In this document: piece after piece, positions 16,698 to 25,958 of the stretch
Numbering within the stretch: the stretch's first letter is position 1
Layout of the letters: each line of letters begins with the position of its first letter
Assembly: GCA_902789365.1 (NCBI GenBank)
Contig: CADANQ010000019.1
Location: 1-64,000 of the forward strand
Source: an uncultured Eubacteriales bacterium
GTDB lineage: Bacteria; Bacillota; Clostridia; Christensenellales; Aristaeellaceae
Reading direction: 5' to 3'
Length of the DNA stretch: 64,000 nt
Position numbers and translations under genes: made by a program
The notes under the pieces: generated by a model
Seen by the model: the letters and a program-made list of their open reading frames with translations, nothing else
What the model was told of the DNA's origin: nothing
Databases searched by the model: none

Positions 16698-18863
16698 TTA
16701 TCGTTTTGTCCAGAAAGTATATTTGCCGGGATTTACCTGTTTTTCCTCACCGTTCAGGCAAACCAGCGTGCGCACCGGTGTTTCCAGTTCATAGCGAATC
16801 CCGTCTTCCCGGCACTCCCACAAAGCGCTGACCGTACCGTGACGGGTTTCCAGTCTGGCCTGCAGCCAGCCCAGGCGCGCATCAGGCTGCGGCGCATAGA
16901 TCAGTTCTTCAAAACCGGGCTTGTCCTCGGCGTGGCGGATGCCCGCCGCCTGCTCGAACACCCAGTCCGCCACGGCGCCGTAAGAATAATGATTGAAGGA
17001 ATTCATATCGGCGGACCAGAAGGAGCCGTCCTCGCGGATACCGTCCCAGTGCTCCCAGATGGTGGTAGCCCCTTTGGCAACGGGATACAGCCAGCCGGGA
17101 TACTCCCGCCGCAGCACCAGCGACCAGGCCAGGTCGGCGTGGCCGTAATCGCTCAGCACATGCAGGATATAGGGCGTGCCCACAAAGCCGGTGCGCAGCT
17201 GCACACCGTCCGATTTCACCATATCCGCCAGGGCATCGGCGGCCTTTTGCGCATCCTCCGCCATGCCGAAACGAACGGCAAGAACATGCTCGGTCTGGGT
17301 TTTGTATTCGGTAAAGGTTTTTCGGAAAGCTGCCAGAATGTCCCGATGCAGCTTTTCATAAGCGGAAACATCCCTGCCCAGCAGCTTCCCCGCTTTTACA
17401 ACAAGCTCGGCGGAATGGGCGTAAAACGCGCTGGCGATGAAATCATCCCGTGAAGAACCCTTGTAGCTGCCGCTGGGCGCATCCAGACCCAACCAGTCGC
17501 CGAAATGAAAATGATCGGTCCACAGATTGGGTGTCTTTGTGACCGAACCGATAAAATCCACCCATTTCCGCATGCTGTCGAACTGTTCTTCCAGCACGGC
17601 CTTGTCGCCGTAGGTCTGGTACACCTGCCAGGGGCAGATGACGGCGGCGTCGCCCCAGGCGGCGCTGCTGTCGCCCTCGGGCATCACGTCGGGAATCACC
17701 TGGCCCACCTCGCCGCTTTCCCGCTGGTCGGCCGCCAAATCGCGCAGCCACTTTCTGAAGAAGCGCTCGGTGTCAAACAGGCAGCAGGCGGTTTTGATGA
17801 ACACCTGGGCGTCGCCCGTCCAGCCCAGGCGCTCATCCCGCTGGGGACAGTCGGTGGGCACGTCCAGAAAGTTGCCTCGCTGGCCCCACACGATGTTGGA
17901 AAACAGCCGGTTCAGTTCGGCGTTTGCCGATTTCAGCCAACCCGTGCGTTTCATATCGGAATGCACGGCGATGGCGGTGAAGTTCTCCGGCTTCGCTTCT
18001 CCCGGCCAGGACAGCAAACGGATATACCGGAAGCCGAAGAAGGTCAATTGCGGATGCCAGGTCTGCCGCCCATCCCGGCAGATATACCTTGCCCGGGCTC
18101 TGGCGCTGCGGTAGTTTTCGTTGTACCAGTTGCCGTCCCTGTCCTGCACCTCGGCATGATCGAACAGCACCTCATCGCCCGCGTGCGCGTTCAGGGTAAT
18201 CTCCGCGTAGCCGGTGACCTCCTGCCCAAAGTCCACCACGGTGTCGCCCAGGGGCGTTTTGAAAATGCGTTTCACAGCTACGCGCTCGGTTTCCCGGACA
18301 GCTTCGCCTTCCTGTGGAATCAGGATGTCTTTGGTCCATTTCAGCGGCTTCACGGGCTGCCAGTCCCCGGGTTCGATCCTGGCGTCGCAGGTTTCGCCGT
18401 CGTAAATTTCGCTGAACAGAATCCGGCTTTTCGCCCACTGCCAGTTTTCCTCCGTGGGAACGGTTTCTTTCGTGCCGTCGGCATAACAGATGCGCAGGGA
18501 AGCAATCAATCCGCAGGGTTGATTCAGCCGCCGCTGTTTGTCTTCGCTGTTCAGCCAGCCCGGTATGGGCGAACGGAACCAGCCCCGGCCCACGGTGACG
18601 CGCAGGTCGTTTTCTTTCTGAAGCAGCGCCGTCACATCATAGGTCTGCACCTGCAGGCGATGGGTATAGCTGGTCCAGCCGGGGGCCAGAACAAAATCTC
18701 CGACCCGGCGGCCGTTGATTTCCGCGTGATACACCCCGAGGACGGTGATTTGCAGCTCTGCTTTTTCAATCTTTTTTTCCGCGGCAAAGCGTTTCCGGAA
18801 TACCGGGCAGATATCGCCGGTGTCCTGTGATACCGTGATCCAGGCGCTGTTTTTAATCTCCAT
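16698..18863 (-). CDS. Glycoside hydrolase family 78 (alpha-L-rhamnosidase)
   Basis: A 721-residue alpha-L-rhamnosidase-type enzyme. The N-terminal lectin-like part shows LGVYHAEINGRRVGD and APGWTSYTHRLQ, and the catalytic (alpha/alpha)6 barrel carries the diagnostic TDCPQRDERLGWTGDAQ motif followed by the GATTIWEHWDG segment, both containing acidic residues used in inverting hydrolysis. The length is shorter than multidomain GH78 members but complete. Without a signal peptide it must act on imported rhamnosides. AAGGAGG precedes the ATG. A second, more divergent rhamnosidase is encoded on the opposite arm (40670-42925), which makes rhamnose a probable sugar of the locus. Confidence 0.9.
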   Translation of the reverse strand: MEIKNSAWITVSQDTGDICPVFRKRFAAEKKIEKAELQITVLGVYHAEINGRRVGDFVLAPGWTSYTHRLQVQTYDVTALLQKENDLRVTVGRGWFRSPIPGWLNSEDKQRRLNQPCGLIASLRICYADGTKETVPTEENWQWAKSRILFSEIYDGETCDARIEPGDWQPVKPLKWTKDILIPQEGEAVRETERVAVKRIFKTPLGDTVVDFGQEVTGYAEITLNAHAGDEVLFDHAEVQDRDGNWYNENYRSARARARYICRDGRQTWHPQLTFFGFRYIRLLSWPGEAKPENFTAIAVHSDMKRTGWLKSANAELNRLFSNIVWGQRGNFLDVPTDCPQRDERLGWTGDAQVFIKTACCLFDTERFFRKWLRDLAADQRESGEVGQVIPDVMPEGDSSAAWGDAAVICPWQVYQTYGDKAVLEEQFDSMRKWVDFIGSVTKTPNLWTDHFHFGDWLGLDAPSGSYKGSSRDDFIASAFYAHSAELVVKAGKLLGRDVSAYEKLHRDILAAFRKTFTEYKTQTEHVLAVRFGMAEDAQKAADALADMVKSDGVQLRTGFVGTPYILHVLSDYGHADLAWSLVLRREYPGWLYPVAKGATTIWEHWDGIREDGSFWSADMNSFNHYSYGAVADWVFEQAAGIRHAEDKPGFEELIYAPQPDARLGWLQARLETRHGTVSALWECREDGIRYELETPVRTLVCLNGEEKQVNPGKYTFWTKR

Positions 18864-18875
18864 AAGTCAGCCTCC

Positions 18876-21275
18876 TTACCTGATTTCGCCCAGGGCATAG
18901 AAAGCGCGGGTTTTGCCCGCGAGATAGGCATTCTCCGTCACGGTAAAGGAATCCCTCAAACGGATGTCCTCCGAAGAAGAACCTGCCTGCACTTCAAATT
19001 CACCCTTCTCAATCTTCCAACGCATATCCTCATCCAGGAAGGCCATCTGGCTCGGCCGGACGGAAAAAGAAACTTCCTTTTCCTCGCCGGGTTTCAGATC
19101 CACCCGGGCAAAGCCCTGCAATTCTTTGCAAGGCCGGGTCATGGAGGCATGGATATCCTTCAGGTAGAGCTGCACGATCTCCGTACCGGCGCAATCTCCG
19201 GCGTTCTTCACCTTCAGGGAAATCGACACCGCTTCAAAGGGTTTGGTTTCTTTCCTGTCCAGTATCAGGCCGCTGTATTCAAAACGGGTGTAGCTCAGGC
19301 CGTGTCCGAAGCAGTAGCGGGGACGGTGCGGGCAATCCACGTAATCCGTAAAGCCGATGCTGGGGGCCTGGGTCCACATGGAACCGTTGGGGTGGTTATA
19401 ATACACCGGAATCTGTCCGGCGCACCGGGCGGCGGACAGGGGCATCTTGCCGGAGGGATTCAGTTTGCCCAGCAGCGCGTCGGCGACGGCTTCGGCGGTA
19501 TAAACGGCGGGATTCCAGCATTCCAGAATGGCGTCAAGGCATTCGTCCGCCGTGTCGCTGGAGATGGGCCGTCCGTCAAAATGAACGCCGATCAGCGGTT
19601 TGCCCAGTTTCTTCGCTTCCCGGATGAAGGCATCCTGGCAGGCGGGCAGATTGATGTTTGTGCCGTCCACGCCCTCGCCCATGGTAGCGACGGAGCCGGA
19701 GCCGTTTTTGCCGCCCAGGGTCAATATGACAATGTCGGCCTGCCTGACGATTTCAAGAGCTTCCGGGAACAGGCTTTGGTCCGCGCCTGCTTTGTGATAG
19801 CCCCGGGCATACAGAATACGGGTGTCGGGCAAAACGGCTTTCAGCGCCTGAATCAGGTTTTTGCAATCAGGCTTCAGTCTGGCAAGTACGCCGTTGAATT
19901 CTTCGTTTTCGTCGTCCTCCACGTTGGTGCCGGGCACGATGCGCACTTCATTTTTAACGCCGTTGCCTTTGACGCCGGCCATGGAATTGCGGGCGGCATG
20001 CTGGGCCTCCACCATGGACAGGTGCGTATAGCCGCCGAAATAATACCGGGCGTTTGCTGCGGCGGGGCCGATGACGGCAATGGTCTTTTCCCTGCCGGTC
20101 AGCGGCAGCGCGCCGTCGTTTTTCAGCAGCACCAGCGCCTCCCGGGCGGACCGGGCGGCAATCCGTTCATCCTCATCATGATGTACGGTCTTGTCCAGCG
20201 CTTCACCCTCCAGGGCGAAGGGATGCTCGAACTGGCCCATGCGGAATTTGGCTTCCAGCACCCGGGTCACCACGCTGTCCAGCAGCGCCATATCCGCTTC
20301 GCCATTGGCAAATTTCTGTTTCAGTTCGTCCGCGTAAGCCTTGGGCATGGGCAATTCGACGTCGAGACCGGCCGACAGGCACCGCAGGCCCGCGTCCCCC
20401 ATGGTTTCGCCGATGCCCTGATATTCATAGGCGTTGCTGGCCCCGCCGTAATCGGACACGGTGATGCCTTCAAAGCCCATTTCGCCCCGCAGGATGCCGT
20501 TCAGGTAATGTTTTGAGGCGTGGATGGGCAATCCGTTTACGGAACCGTAGCAGGGCATAACGCCTTTCAGGCCCGCTTCGGTGATTGCCGCCTGGAAGGG
20601 CTTGCCGTAGATTTCCAGCAGCAGCCGGTCTCCCGCATCCACGTGCGCTCCGTGAATGGCCCCGGCGGAATTGTGGAAGCCGAAGAAATGCTTGGCGGCG
20701 GCGTCCGGGGTGCGGCCCGCGGTCTCGGTTTCCTGAATGCCGCGGGTATAGGCTGAACCCATGGCGGCGGCCAGGGTGGGATCTTCGCCGTAGGGCTCGC
20801 ACTGACGGCCCATACGGGAATCCCGGGAAATATCCAGTACAGGAGCCAATACCTGGGTAATGCCCACCGCCGCTTCCTGTCGGGACACGGTTTCGCCGAT
20901 CTTCCTCTCCAGCTCGGGGTCAAAGGAGGATCCCCTGGCCACGCCGGAGGGGAAGGCGGTGGTATCCTGCATCAGCGGTCCGCACAGGCCTTCCATGTGG
21001 AAAACGGCGGGAATATGCAGGCGGCTGCTTTCAATCACGATGGTCTGCAATTGCCGCTGCCAGGCGGCGGCTTCCTGAAGGCTGCCGCATGAACGGAATT
21101 CCAGGGAGCTGATCTGACCGATGCCGTGCCTGAAGAAGGGGGCCATCCTGTCTTCATACCCCCGGATGGCGAACACACCCGCCAGTTGGGCCATTTTCTC
21201 GTCAAGATTCATTTCTTTCAGCAGCAGTTCCGCCCGTTTCCTGGGGGGGAGGGACGCGTTCATGTAATCCTTCAT
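18876..21275 (-). CDS. Glycoside hydrolase family 3 (beta-glucosidase/xylosidase)
   Basis: A 799-residue GH3 protein with the three-domain order of the longer beta-glucosidase/beta-xylosidase group. The first domain contains DISRDSRMGRQCEPYGEDP, the KHFFGFH stretch and the nucleophile motif ITVSDYGGASN (Asp275). The second domain has GGKNGSGSVATMGEGVD, and the fibronectin-like tail starts near FGHGLSYTRFEYS. There is no export signal. AAAGGAG precedes the ATG. It differs from the other two GH3 proteins in the window in length and active-site context, which argues for different linkages rather than recent duplication. Confidence 0.92.
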   Translation of the reverse strand: MKDYMNASLPPRKRAELLLKEMNLDEKMAQLAGVFAIRGYEDRMAPFFRHGIGQISSLEFRSCGSLQEAAAWQRQLQTIVIESSRLHIPAVFHMEGLCGPLMQDTTAFPSGVARGSSFDPELERKIGETVSRQEAAVGITQVLAPVLDISRDSRMGRQCEPYGEDPTLAAAMGSAYTRGIQETETAGRTPDAAAKHFFGFHNSAGAIHGAHVDAGDRLLLEIYGKPFQAAITEAGLKGVMPCYGSVNGLPIHASKHYLNGILRGEMGFEGITVSDYGGASNAYEYQGIGETMGDAGLRCLSAGLDVELPMPKAYADELKQKFANGEADMALLDSVVTRVLEAKFRMGQFEHPFALEGEALDKTVHHDEDERIAARSAREALVLLKNDGALPLTGREKTIAVIGPAAANARYYFGGYTHLSMVEAQHAARNSMAGVKGNGVKNEVRIVPGTNVEDDENEEFNGVLARLKPDCKNLIQALKAVLPDTRILYARGYHKAGADQSLFPEALEIVRQADIVILTLGGKNGSGSVATMGEGVDGTNINLPACQDAFIREAKKLGKPLIGVHFDGRPISSDTADECLDAILECWNPAVYTAEAVADALLGKLNPSGKMPLSAARCAGQIPVYYNHPNGSMWTQAPSIGFTDYVDCPHRPRYCFGHGLSYTRFEYSGLILDRKETKPFEAVSISLKVKNAGDCAGTEIVQLYLKDIHASMTRPCKELQGFARVDLKPGEEKEVSFSVRPSQMAFLDEDMRWKIEKGEFEVQAGSSSEDIRLRDSFTVTENAYLAGKTRAFYALGEIR

Positions 21276-21288
21276 AGCCGTTTCTCCT

Positions 21289-22824
21289 TTATTTGATTCG
21301 CGTGATCAGCAGCGCCAGGTTATCCCGTCCGGGAAGGGTCAGCCTGGTTTTGCCGCTGACGGATTCCGCAATCACTTCCCGGGTCATGTTCCACACGTCG
21401 ATCAGCTCGGCTTTATAAGCCTTATCCTCAGGCAGCTGAACGGTCTGCTCGCCGTAGCATTGCAGATCGAAATAGGTCAGGTACGCTTCCTCGCCGCAGT
21501 GGCTTTCCCATGCGTGCTCGCCGCCCAGGTGTGCCGTGCGGTCCTGCTCGCTCATGCGATGAATGCTGGCGGAAAAGGCCCGGAAAAAGCCGCGCATCTC
21601 TTTGGGGATCGCCTCCGGATCCACCGGATCATCCGACCGGGCCAGGTCCAGGAAGCCGCCCTCCCCGGGTGTCAGCGGTCCAGGCAGGCTTTCCATGATC
21701 TGCCTGAGGAAAGCGATGCGTTTGGGGCTTTCGCCTTTGAGTTTTCCGCCCCGGGCCCACCAGAGAACCTCATCATCGGAAAGGAAGGTTTCCCCGTGGG
21801 TGCAGTACGCGCCGGAAGCATAGCAGCGCCAGAAGCGGCGCACCATCTCCTGCCCGCTGATGCTGCCCCAGAAATGGGGCAGATTCCCCTCATAGCAGCA
21901 TTCGTCGATAATCACGGGCTTTTTGTATTCCCGGATCCAGCGCGGAATTTCGGACAGACCCTTGGTTTGCAGGCTGGCGTGGGTGATGTTTTTCCGGGTA
22001 TTATCCCAGAAGCACATGCAGTTATGGTTGGACAGGAGATGACGGAAGGGATCCCTCCCGGCGACGTATTCTTCGATCTCCTCCCAGTCGGCCAGGGATT
22101 TTGCCGTGTTCAGATCGTATTCATTGGCCAGACTCCACCAGATGTTCGGCCAGGCGGCCAGGCGGCGCAGCAGGTAATCCAGATAAATCAGGTTGTCCCG
22201 CTGGGCAAGCTCTGAAAATCCCCACCTGTCATAGGGATGGAACAGGATCAGATCGATCTGGATGTTCATTTCCGCGATTTGCTTCAAAATCTTTTCAAAC
22301 CGATGCCAGAAGGCGATGCAGGGCCGGTTCACATCCCATCCGCCGTCCGCTTTTTTCTCAAAGGCATAATAGGGGGGCTCGTTTCGGTTGTAATCGTAAT
22401 GCTTGGGGAACACGCACATGCGGACCTTGTTGAAGGGGGCGGCTTTCAGGCTTTCCAGCGTCTCCCCCACCAGCGCGTCGTCCTGGTGGGCCAGGGCGTA
22501 CACCGTGGTGCCGAAGGGAATAAAGAGCGTGCCGTCTTCGTATTCGAAATGGGTATCGACGGCTTTTACCAGGCCGTGAGCGCCGTCGGCCGGTTCGCAG
22601 ACTTCCGTTCCCCCGGCGTTCACTTTTCCGCTGACCTTCCAATGCCATTCCCCGGGGATTTCAGGCAGAAAGCGGACGATATACCGTCCGTCGCCGTCAT
22701 AAAAGCCCTTGACGGATTTAACGGTATCGCCGCAGGTAAATTCCGCAGTCAGGTCAATCTGCGCCCATTTGTCCGTCAGCGCTTCACCGGGGAAAGCCAG
22801 TTCAAACATTTTATATTGCTTCAT
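21289..22824 (-). CDS. DUF5060/DUF4038/DUF5605 putative glycoside hydrolase
   Basis: A 511-residue protein with the architecture of uncharacterised polysaccharide-degradation proteins: an N-terminal beta-sandwich (DUF5060-like; VKGFYDGDGRYIVRFLPEIP), a central TIM barrel related to DUF4038/apiosidase-like enzymes (FIPFGTTVYALAHQ, FHPYDRWGFS, WWSLANEYD with a probable catalytic Asn-Glu, and PVIIDECCYEG with a second candidate Glu) and a C-terminal beta domain. An upstream GTG (22842) exists, but the ATG at 22824 sits nine bases after AGGAG. The enzyme is probably a glycosidase of unknown linkage. It lies between GH3 and GH43 and has no signal peptide. Confidence 0.78.
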   Translation of the reverse strand: MKQYKMFELAFPGEALTDKWAQIDLTAEFTCGDTVKSVKGFYDGDGRYIVRFLPEIPGEWHWKVSGKVNAGGTEVCEPADGAHGLVKAVDTHFEYEDGTLFIPFGTTVYALAHQDDALVGETLESLKAAPFNKVRMCVFPKHYDYNRNEPPYYAFEKKADGGWDVNRPCIAFWHRFEKILKQIAEMNIQIDLILFHPYDRWGFSELAQRDNLIYLDYLLRRLAAWPNIWWSLANEYDLNTAKSLADWEEIEEYVAGRDPFRHLLSNHNCMCFWDNTRKNITHASLQTKGLSEIPRWIREYKKPVIIDECCYEGNLPHFWGSISGQEMVRRFWRCYASGAYCTHGETFLSDDEVLWWARGGKLKGESPKRIAFLRQIMESLPGPLTPGEGGFLDLARSDDPVDPEAIPKEMRGFFRAFSASIHRMSEQDRTAHLGGEHAWESHCGEEAYLTYFDLQCYGEQTVQLPEDKAYKAELIDVWNMTREVIAESVSGKTRLTLPGRDNLALLITRIK

Positions 22825-22838
22825 TGCGTTTACGCTCC

Positions 22839-23903
22839 TCACTCAAATTCGTCCAGGCTCCATTGCTCCCGCCAGTCCAGGATGCCCATCTCCCCCTCAA
22901 AGCGGAAGGGCAGCCAGACATAACGCGCTTTTGATGTATCCATCGCGCTGTCAGGCGGAAGCAGCTTTTTCAATTCCGCCATGCGCGCTTCTTCTTCGGG
23001 CGTTCTTTGTTCCGCAAACCGCAGACGGAACCATTCCCCGTAATCCTGATAACGCAGATGCATGTAGTCCGGCGCCCAGCGGTCCGCCAGCGCGATGAAC
23101 AGATCTTTTTTCCCCGGCACCTTGAATACCGAGGTAATCTGGGAGTGGAAGGAGGTTCGGCTCGCGTCGCCCGGATGCGGGTCGCCCAGCACCCGATACG
23201 GCCCGTGCCAGGTATCGGCAACCGCGATCTGCGAGGGATTGGGCAGATAGCCCGTCGTTCCCGAAGTGACCAGATAATGCTTGCCGCGGCGGATGAAATG
23301 CGCCGTCGCTTCCCGCACGAAGGGCGGCTGAGGCTGGGGAAAATGGGTGGAATAATATCCCGTCACATCGGTATAGTCTTCCGTCAGGTCAGCGATGACG
23401 GTTTCGGAATGCACCCGTTCAAAGAAATAATAGCCTTTTCCGTCCGGCGCGGAGGCCAGATCGAAGTCTCCGGCGCTCATGCCCAGCGGGCGCAGTCCCC
23501 TGCGAACGATGGCGTACGGTCCCAGCAGACGATCCGCGGTCAGCACCGTTTCGGTCTGCTCCCCGTTCTTCTCCATGATTTTCAGCCAGCAGACATACTT
23601 CTTCGTCCGCCGGTTGTACAGGATATGGGGCCGGTCCATCATGCTGGCGGGATGCAGGGGCGAATGCTCGTCTTTTTCATCCGGCGGAATGATCAGCCCG
23701 CAGTCTTCCCAGTTACAGAGATCCCGGGAGCGGTAGCAGCGCACGCCCCAATGCCAGATGCCGTTTTTGCCATCCGTTTTTTCCTTGTTTTCGCCGTACC
23801 AGTAATAGAATCCGTCCGCCGTCAGAATACTGCCGCCATGGGCCTGGATGGGCTTGCCTTCGGTGTCCGGCCATTCACGGCCGGGATAAAACGAATGCTG
23901 CAT
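22839..23903 (-). CDS. Glycoside hydrolase family 43 (exo-beta-1,3-galactanase-like subgroup)
   Basis: A 354-residue five-bladed propeller enzyme. The opening PIQAHGGSILTADGFYYWYGENK is the form seen in the GH43 branch that includes exo-beta-1,3-galactanases, and MDRPHILYN, REATAHFIRRGKHYLVTSGTTG and SFHSQIT supply the likely acidic residues and propeller blades. It lacks the carbohydrate-binding module and the signal peptide found in secreted galactanases, so it would act on short imported galactans. It is the first gene of the leftward GH run. Its ribosome site (AAAAGGAG) lies immediately after an intrinsic terminator, and no separate promoter is evident. Substrate assignment within GH43 is tentative. 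Confidence 0.82.
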   Translation of the reverse strand: MQHSFYPGREWPDTEGKPIQAHGGSILTADGFYYWYGENKEKTDGKNGIWHWGVRCYRSRDLCNWEDCGLIIPPDEKDEHSPLHPASMMDRPHILYNRRTKKYVCWLKIMEKNGEQTETVLTADRLLGPYAIVRRGLRPLGMSAGDFDLASAPDGKGYYFFERVHSETVIADLTEDYTDVTGYYSTHFPQPQPPFVREATAHFIRRGKHYLVTSGTTGYLPNPSQIAVADTWHGPYRVLGDPHPGDASRTSFHSQITSVFKVPGKKDLFIALADRWAPDYMHLRYQDYGEWFRLRFAEQRTPEEEARMAELKKLLPPDSAMDTSKARYVWLPFRFEGEMGILDWREQWSLDEFE

Positions 23904-23920
23904 GGAAAGATTCTCCTTTT

Positions 23921-23951
23921 AAAAAGGCCGCCGTCCAGCATGGGCGGCGGC
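23921..23951 (-). terminator. Intercistronic terminator between secreted protein gene and GH run
   Basis: Read leftward, GCCGCCG (23945-23951) pairs with CGGCGGC (23927-23933) around an 11-base loop and is followed by CCTTTTT. This is a clear rho-independent terminator that ends the transcript of the secreted protein gene 17 bases before the GH43 start codon. Since no obvious promoter lies between it and GH43, partial read-through probably sets a high ratio of secreted protein to hydrolases. Confidence 0.8.
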
Positions 23952-23962
23952 ACTGATGATAT

Positions 23963-23977
23963 CAGAGGCAGCCTCTG
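23963..23977. repeat. Perfect 7-bp palindrome in the leader/terminator region
   Basis: CAGAGGC-A-GCCTCTG is a perfect inverted repeat with a one-base centre, placed between the secreted protein's stop codon and the terminator hairpin. It could be a protein-binding site or the base of an RNA stem. No other copy was noticed in the window. Confidence 0.4.
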
Positions 23978-23994
23978 ACGGCCTGGGGTTTTTG

Positions 23995-25059
23995 TTATTC
24001 GGTCACGAATTTCAGGGTCTGCTCGATGGCGCCGAAGGGAGCCACCTCGGCGACCTTGTAGTTGAGCACCATGTCGGCGGCATAGCCTTCGGTGGTCAGG
24101 TCACCGGCGTTTTCAAAGTGGATGACGAAGGAATAGGTGGTCATATCGATTTCGTAGGTGCCCTTGTCCACGTCCATCTGGTTGCCCATGAAGTCGGCGT
24201 ACAGCCGCACGGTGTTGTCGCTGTACAGGTTGCAGATGAAGTCCGCGTTCACGCCGTCCATGCCGGGCACGGGAATCTGGCCCTTGAGAGCATAGGCCAC
24301 TTCGATGGGTTTCACTTCAACCAGGGTCGCTTCGTCGCCGTCGGTGGAAACGTAGGTGTAGGTGCCGTCTTCGTTCTTAGTCACGGTGGCGCCGGCGTCG
24401 TCCTCGGAATCGGGGGTCAGGGTGATGACGGTCTGATCCTCGTTCATGGCGTAGGTGCCTTCCACATACAGCACCACCAGGTCGTCATACTTGCCGTTCA
24501 CCTTCAGGTCCAGGGTGGCGGTGTCGTCGTCGGGGTTGATCAGGGACAGGAACGCCACGGCGGGCTCGGCGGAGTACTGAGCGGCGAACTTGCTGTTTTC
24601 GGGGTCGGCGTCCAGGTTCAGGGCGCAGTTTCCGCCGCCGACGCCGGTGATGGCGGTCATGTCGTTATAAATGTGTTCCGCGTCCATGGCGCAGCGGTCC
24701 AGTTCGTTGCCGTCAAAATCGTAGAACACCACGGTGAAGGGAGCGGTGCCTTCGGTCAGGGTGCCCGCTTCACTGGCGGCGCGGTCCATGGCCACCTTGT
24801 AGGGGCGTTCCTCGGCCAGCACTTCATAGGTGCCGTCGAAGCAGATCTGATCCATGCACATGCCGGCGTGGAACACCTTGCCCAGGCCGGGGATTTCATC
24901 ATAGAAGTGGATATAGTAGTTCATGAACATGGTGCCCACATCGTAGCCGTAGGAATAATAGGTGTTGGCGAGGCTGGGCACATCCCCGGCCGCGGCGAAG
25001 GATACCATGGACAGGCACAGCGCGATGCCGAGCAGGAGAGCGGCGATTTTCTTCAACAT
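23995..25059 (-). CDS. Secreted beta-rich protein of unknown function
   Basis: A 354-residue protein I do not recognise. It begins MLKKIAALLLGIALCL and has a Sec signal peptide with a probable cut after a FAAA motif; there is no lipobox cysteine. The mature part is acidic and made of beta-strand-rich units with repeated Gly-Thr-Tyr turns (VEGTYAMNEDQTVITL, NEDGTYTYVSTDG, DKGTYEIDMTTYSFVIHF), suggesting two or three lipocalin-like or beta-sandwich modules. The frame is open much further upstream, but AGGAGGA just before the ATG at 25059 fixes the start. Its promoter carries the best copy of the shared 21-bp-spaced element, and a terminator follows it. A surface role in capturing the locus's substrate is an inference. 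Confidence 0.8.
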   Translation of the reverse strand: MLKKIAALLLGIALCLSMVSFAAAGDVPSLANTYYSYGYDVGTMFMNYYIHFYDEIPGLGKVFHAGMCMDQICFDGTYEVLAEERPYKVAMDRAASEAGTLTEGTAPFTVVFYDFDGNELDRCAMDAEHIYNDMTAITGVGGGNCALNLDADPENSKFAAQYSAEPAVAFLSLINPDDDTATLDLKVNGKYDDLVVLYVEGTYAMNEDQTVITLTPDSEDDAGATVTKNEDGTYTYVSTDGDEATLVEVKPIEVAYALKGQIPVPGMDGVNADFICNLYSDNTVRLYADFMGNQMDVDKGTYEIDMTTYSFVIHFENAGDLTTEGYAADMVLNYKVAEVAPFGAIEQTLKFVTE

Positions 25060-25119
25060 GACATAATCCTCCTCATCATTCTCGGGGAAAGCGGAATGCG
25101 TTCCCTCTTTACTGATGCC

Positions 25120-25184
25120 ATTATGCCACGTCGAAGAAATAAATTCTGTACGAAATCCGACATAAAATCCCGCAAATCCGACAT
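25120..25184 (-). promoter_or_regulatory. Activator site A: paired 11-bp repeats and promoter of the secreted protein
   Basis: On the minus strand two identical copies of ATGTCGGATTT lie at 25174-25184 and 25153-25163, exactly 21 bp apart. A -10 box CATAAT (25120-25125) follows with 27 bp between it and the proximal copy; the -35 position reads CAGAAT, far from consensus. Direct half-sites two helical turns apart just upstream of a poor -35 are typical of AraC-type activators. The adjacent YesN-like regulator is the likely binder. Confidence 0.8.
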
Positions 25185-25187
25185 GTT

Positions 25188-25958
25188 TTATTCCTGCGCC
25201 TTTTTCTGATATTCCCGGGGCGTGACGCCGAAATACTTTTTGAATTGCTCCGTAAAATAGGAATAGTTGCCGAAGCCCACCTTGTTGGCCACCATGGAAA
25301 TCGTCATATCCCGATGCCGCATCAATTCGCCCGCAAGGCGGATACGTCGCTCCTGGATGTATTCGGAAACCGAGACGCCAAACTTCTTTTTGAAAAGCCT
25401 CGTCAGATAATCGGCGCTGATATAGCATATGGCCGCCAGCTCCCGCACCGATAAATCATCCGTCAGATGGCTGTCGATATACTGTACGGCGGTATCCAAC
25501 GCGTTGGACGAATCGCCGCGGGATTCCTTCGCCAGGGAATCGATGTAACGCTGGCCGTACTGCTGGATCTGTTCCGTCCTTCGCCGCTGGGCCGACCGTT
25601 CCATTGCGCGCATCAGGATTTCCGTCAGCTTCTGGTAGCGGATGGGCTTGAGCACGTACTCCATGCAGTTGAGCCGCACGGCGGCCTGGGCGTAATTAAA
25701 TTCATCGTGACAGCTCAGGATGATGCATTCGGTATTCGGGCTGTGGGCGTTCACGTATTCGATCAGCTTCAGGCCGCTTTCTCCCGGCATTTCGATATCG
25801 CTTAACAGAATATCGATATAGGTATTGCCGAAAATGCTTACCGCGTCCTCATAGCTCCGGGCTGTAAGCACCTTGTCAAAACTCAGCTGTTCCCAACAAA
25901 CCCCGTCCAGAATGCCCTGAACAGCCAATTCCTCATCGTCCACAATCAGAATATTCAT
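25188..25958 (-). CDS. YesN-type response regulator (REC + AraC HTH)
   Basis: A 256-residue response regulator. Residues 1-120 form the receiver domain with acidic pair Asp7/Asp8, phospho-acceptor Asp54 (LLSDIEMPG) and the YVLKPIR lysine; residues 155-256 form an AraC-type DNA-binding domain with two helix-turn-helix units (VRELAAICYISADYLTRLFK and ISMVANKVGFGNYSYFTEQF). Its start overlaps the kinase stop by four bases (ATGA). GGGAGGGGAGG precedes the ATG. Regulators of this class usually activate nearby ABC importer and glycosidase genes; the four paired-repeat promoters in this locus fit its expected direct-repeat recognition. Confidence 0.93.
   Translation of the reverse strand: MNILIVDDEELAVQGILDGVCWEQLSFDKVLTARSYEDAVSIFGNTYIDILLSDIEMPGESGLKLIEYVNAHSPNTECIILSCHDEFNYAQAAVRLNCMEYVLKPIRYQKLTEILMRAMERSAQRRRTEQIQQYGQRYIDSLAKESRGDSSNALDTAVQYIDSHLTDDLSVRELAAICYISADYLTRLFKKKFGVSVSEYIQERRIRLAGELMRHRDMTISMVANKVGFGNYSYFTEQFKKYFGVTPREYQKKAQE

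Noticed and set aside
23945..23951. A promoter for GH43 inside the terminator region
   Set aside because: No pair of boxes with acceptable spacing was found in 23904-23995; read-through from the upstream gene is a better explanation, though not proven.
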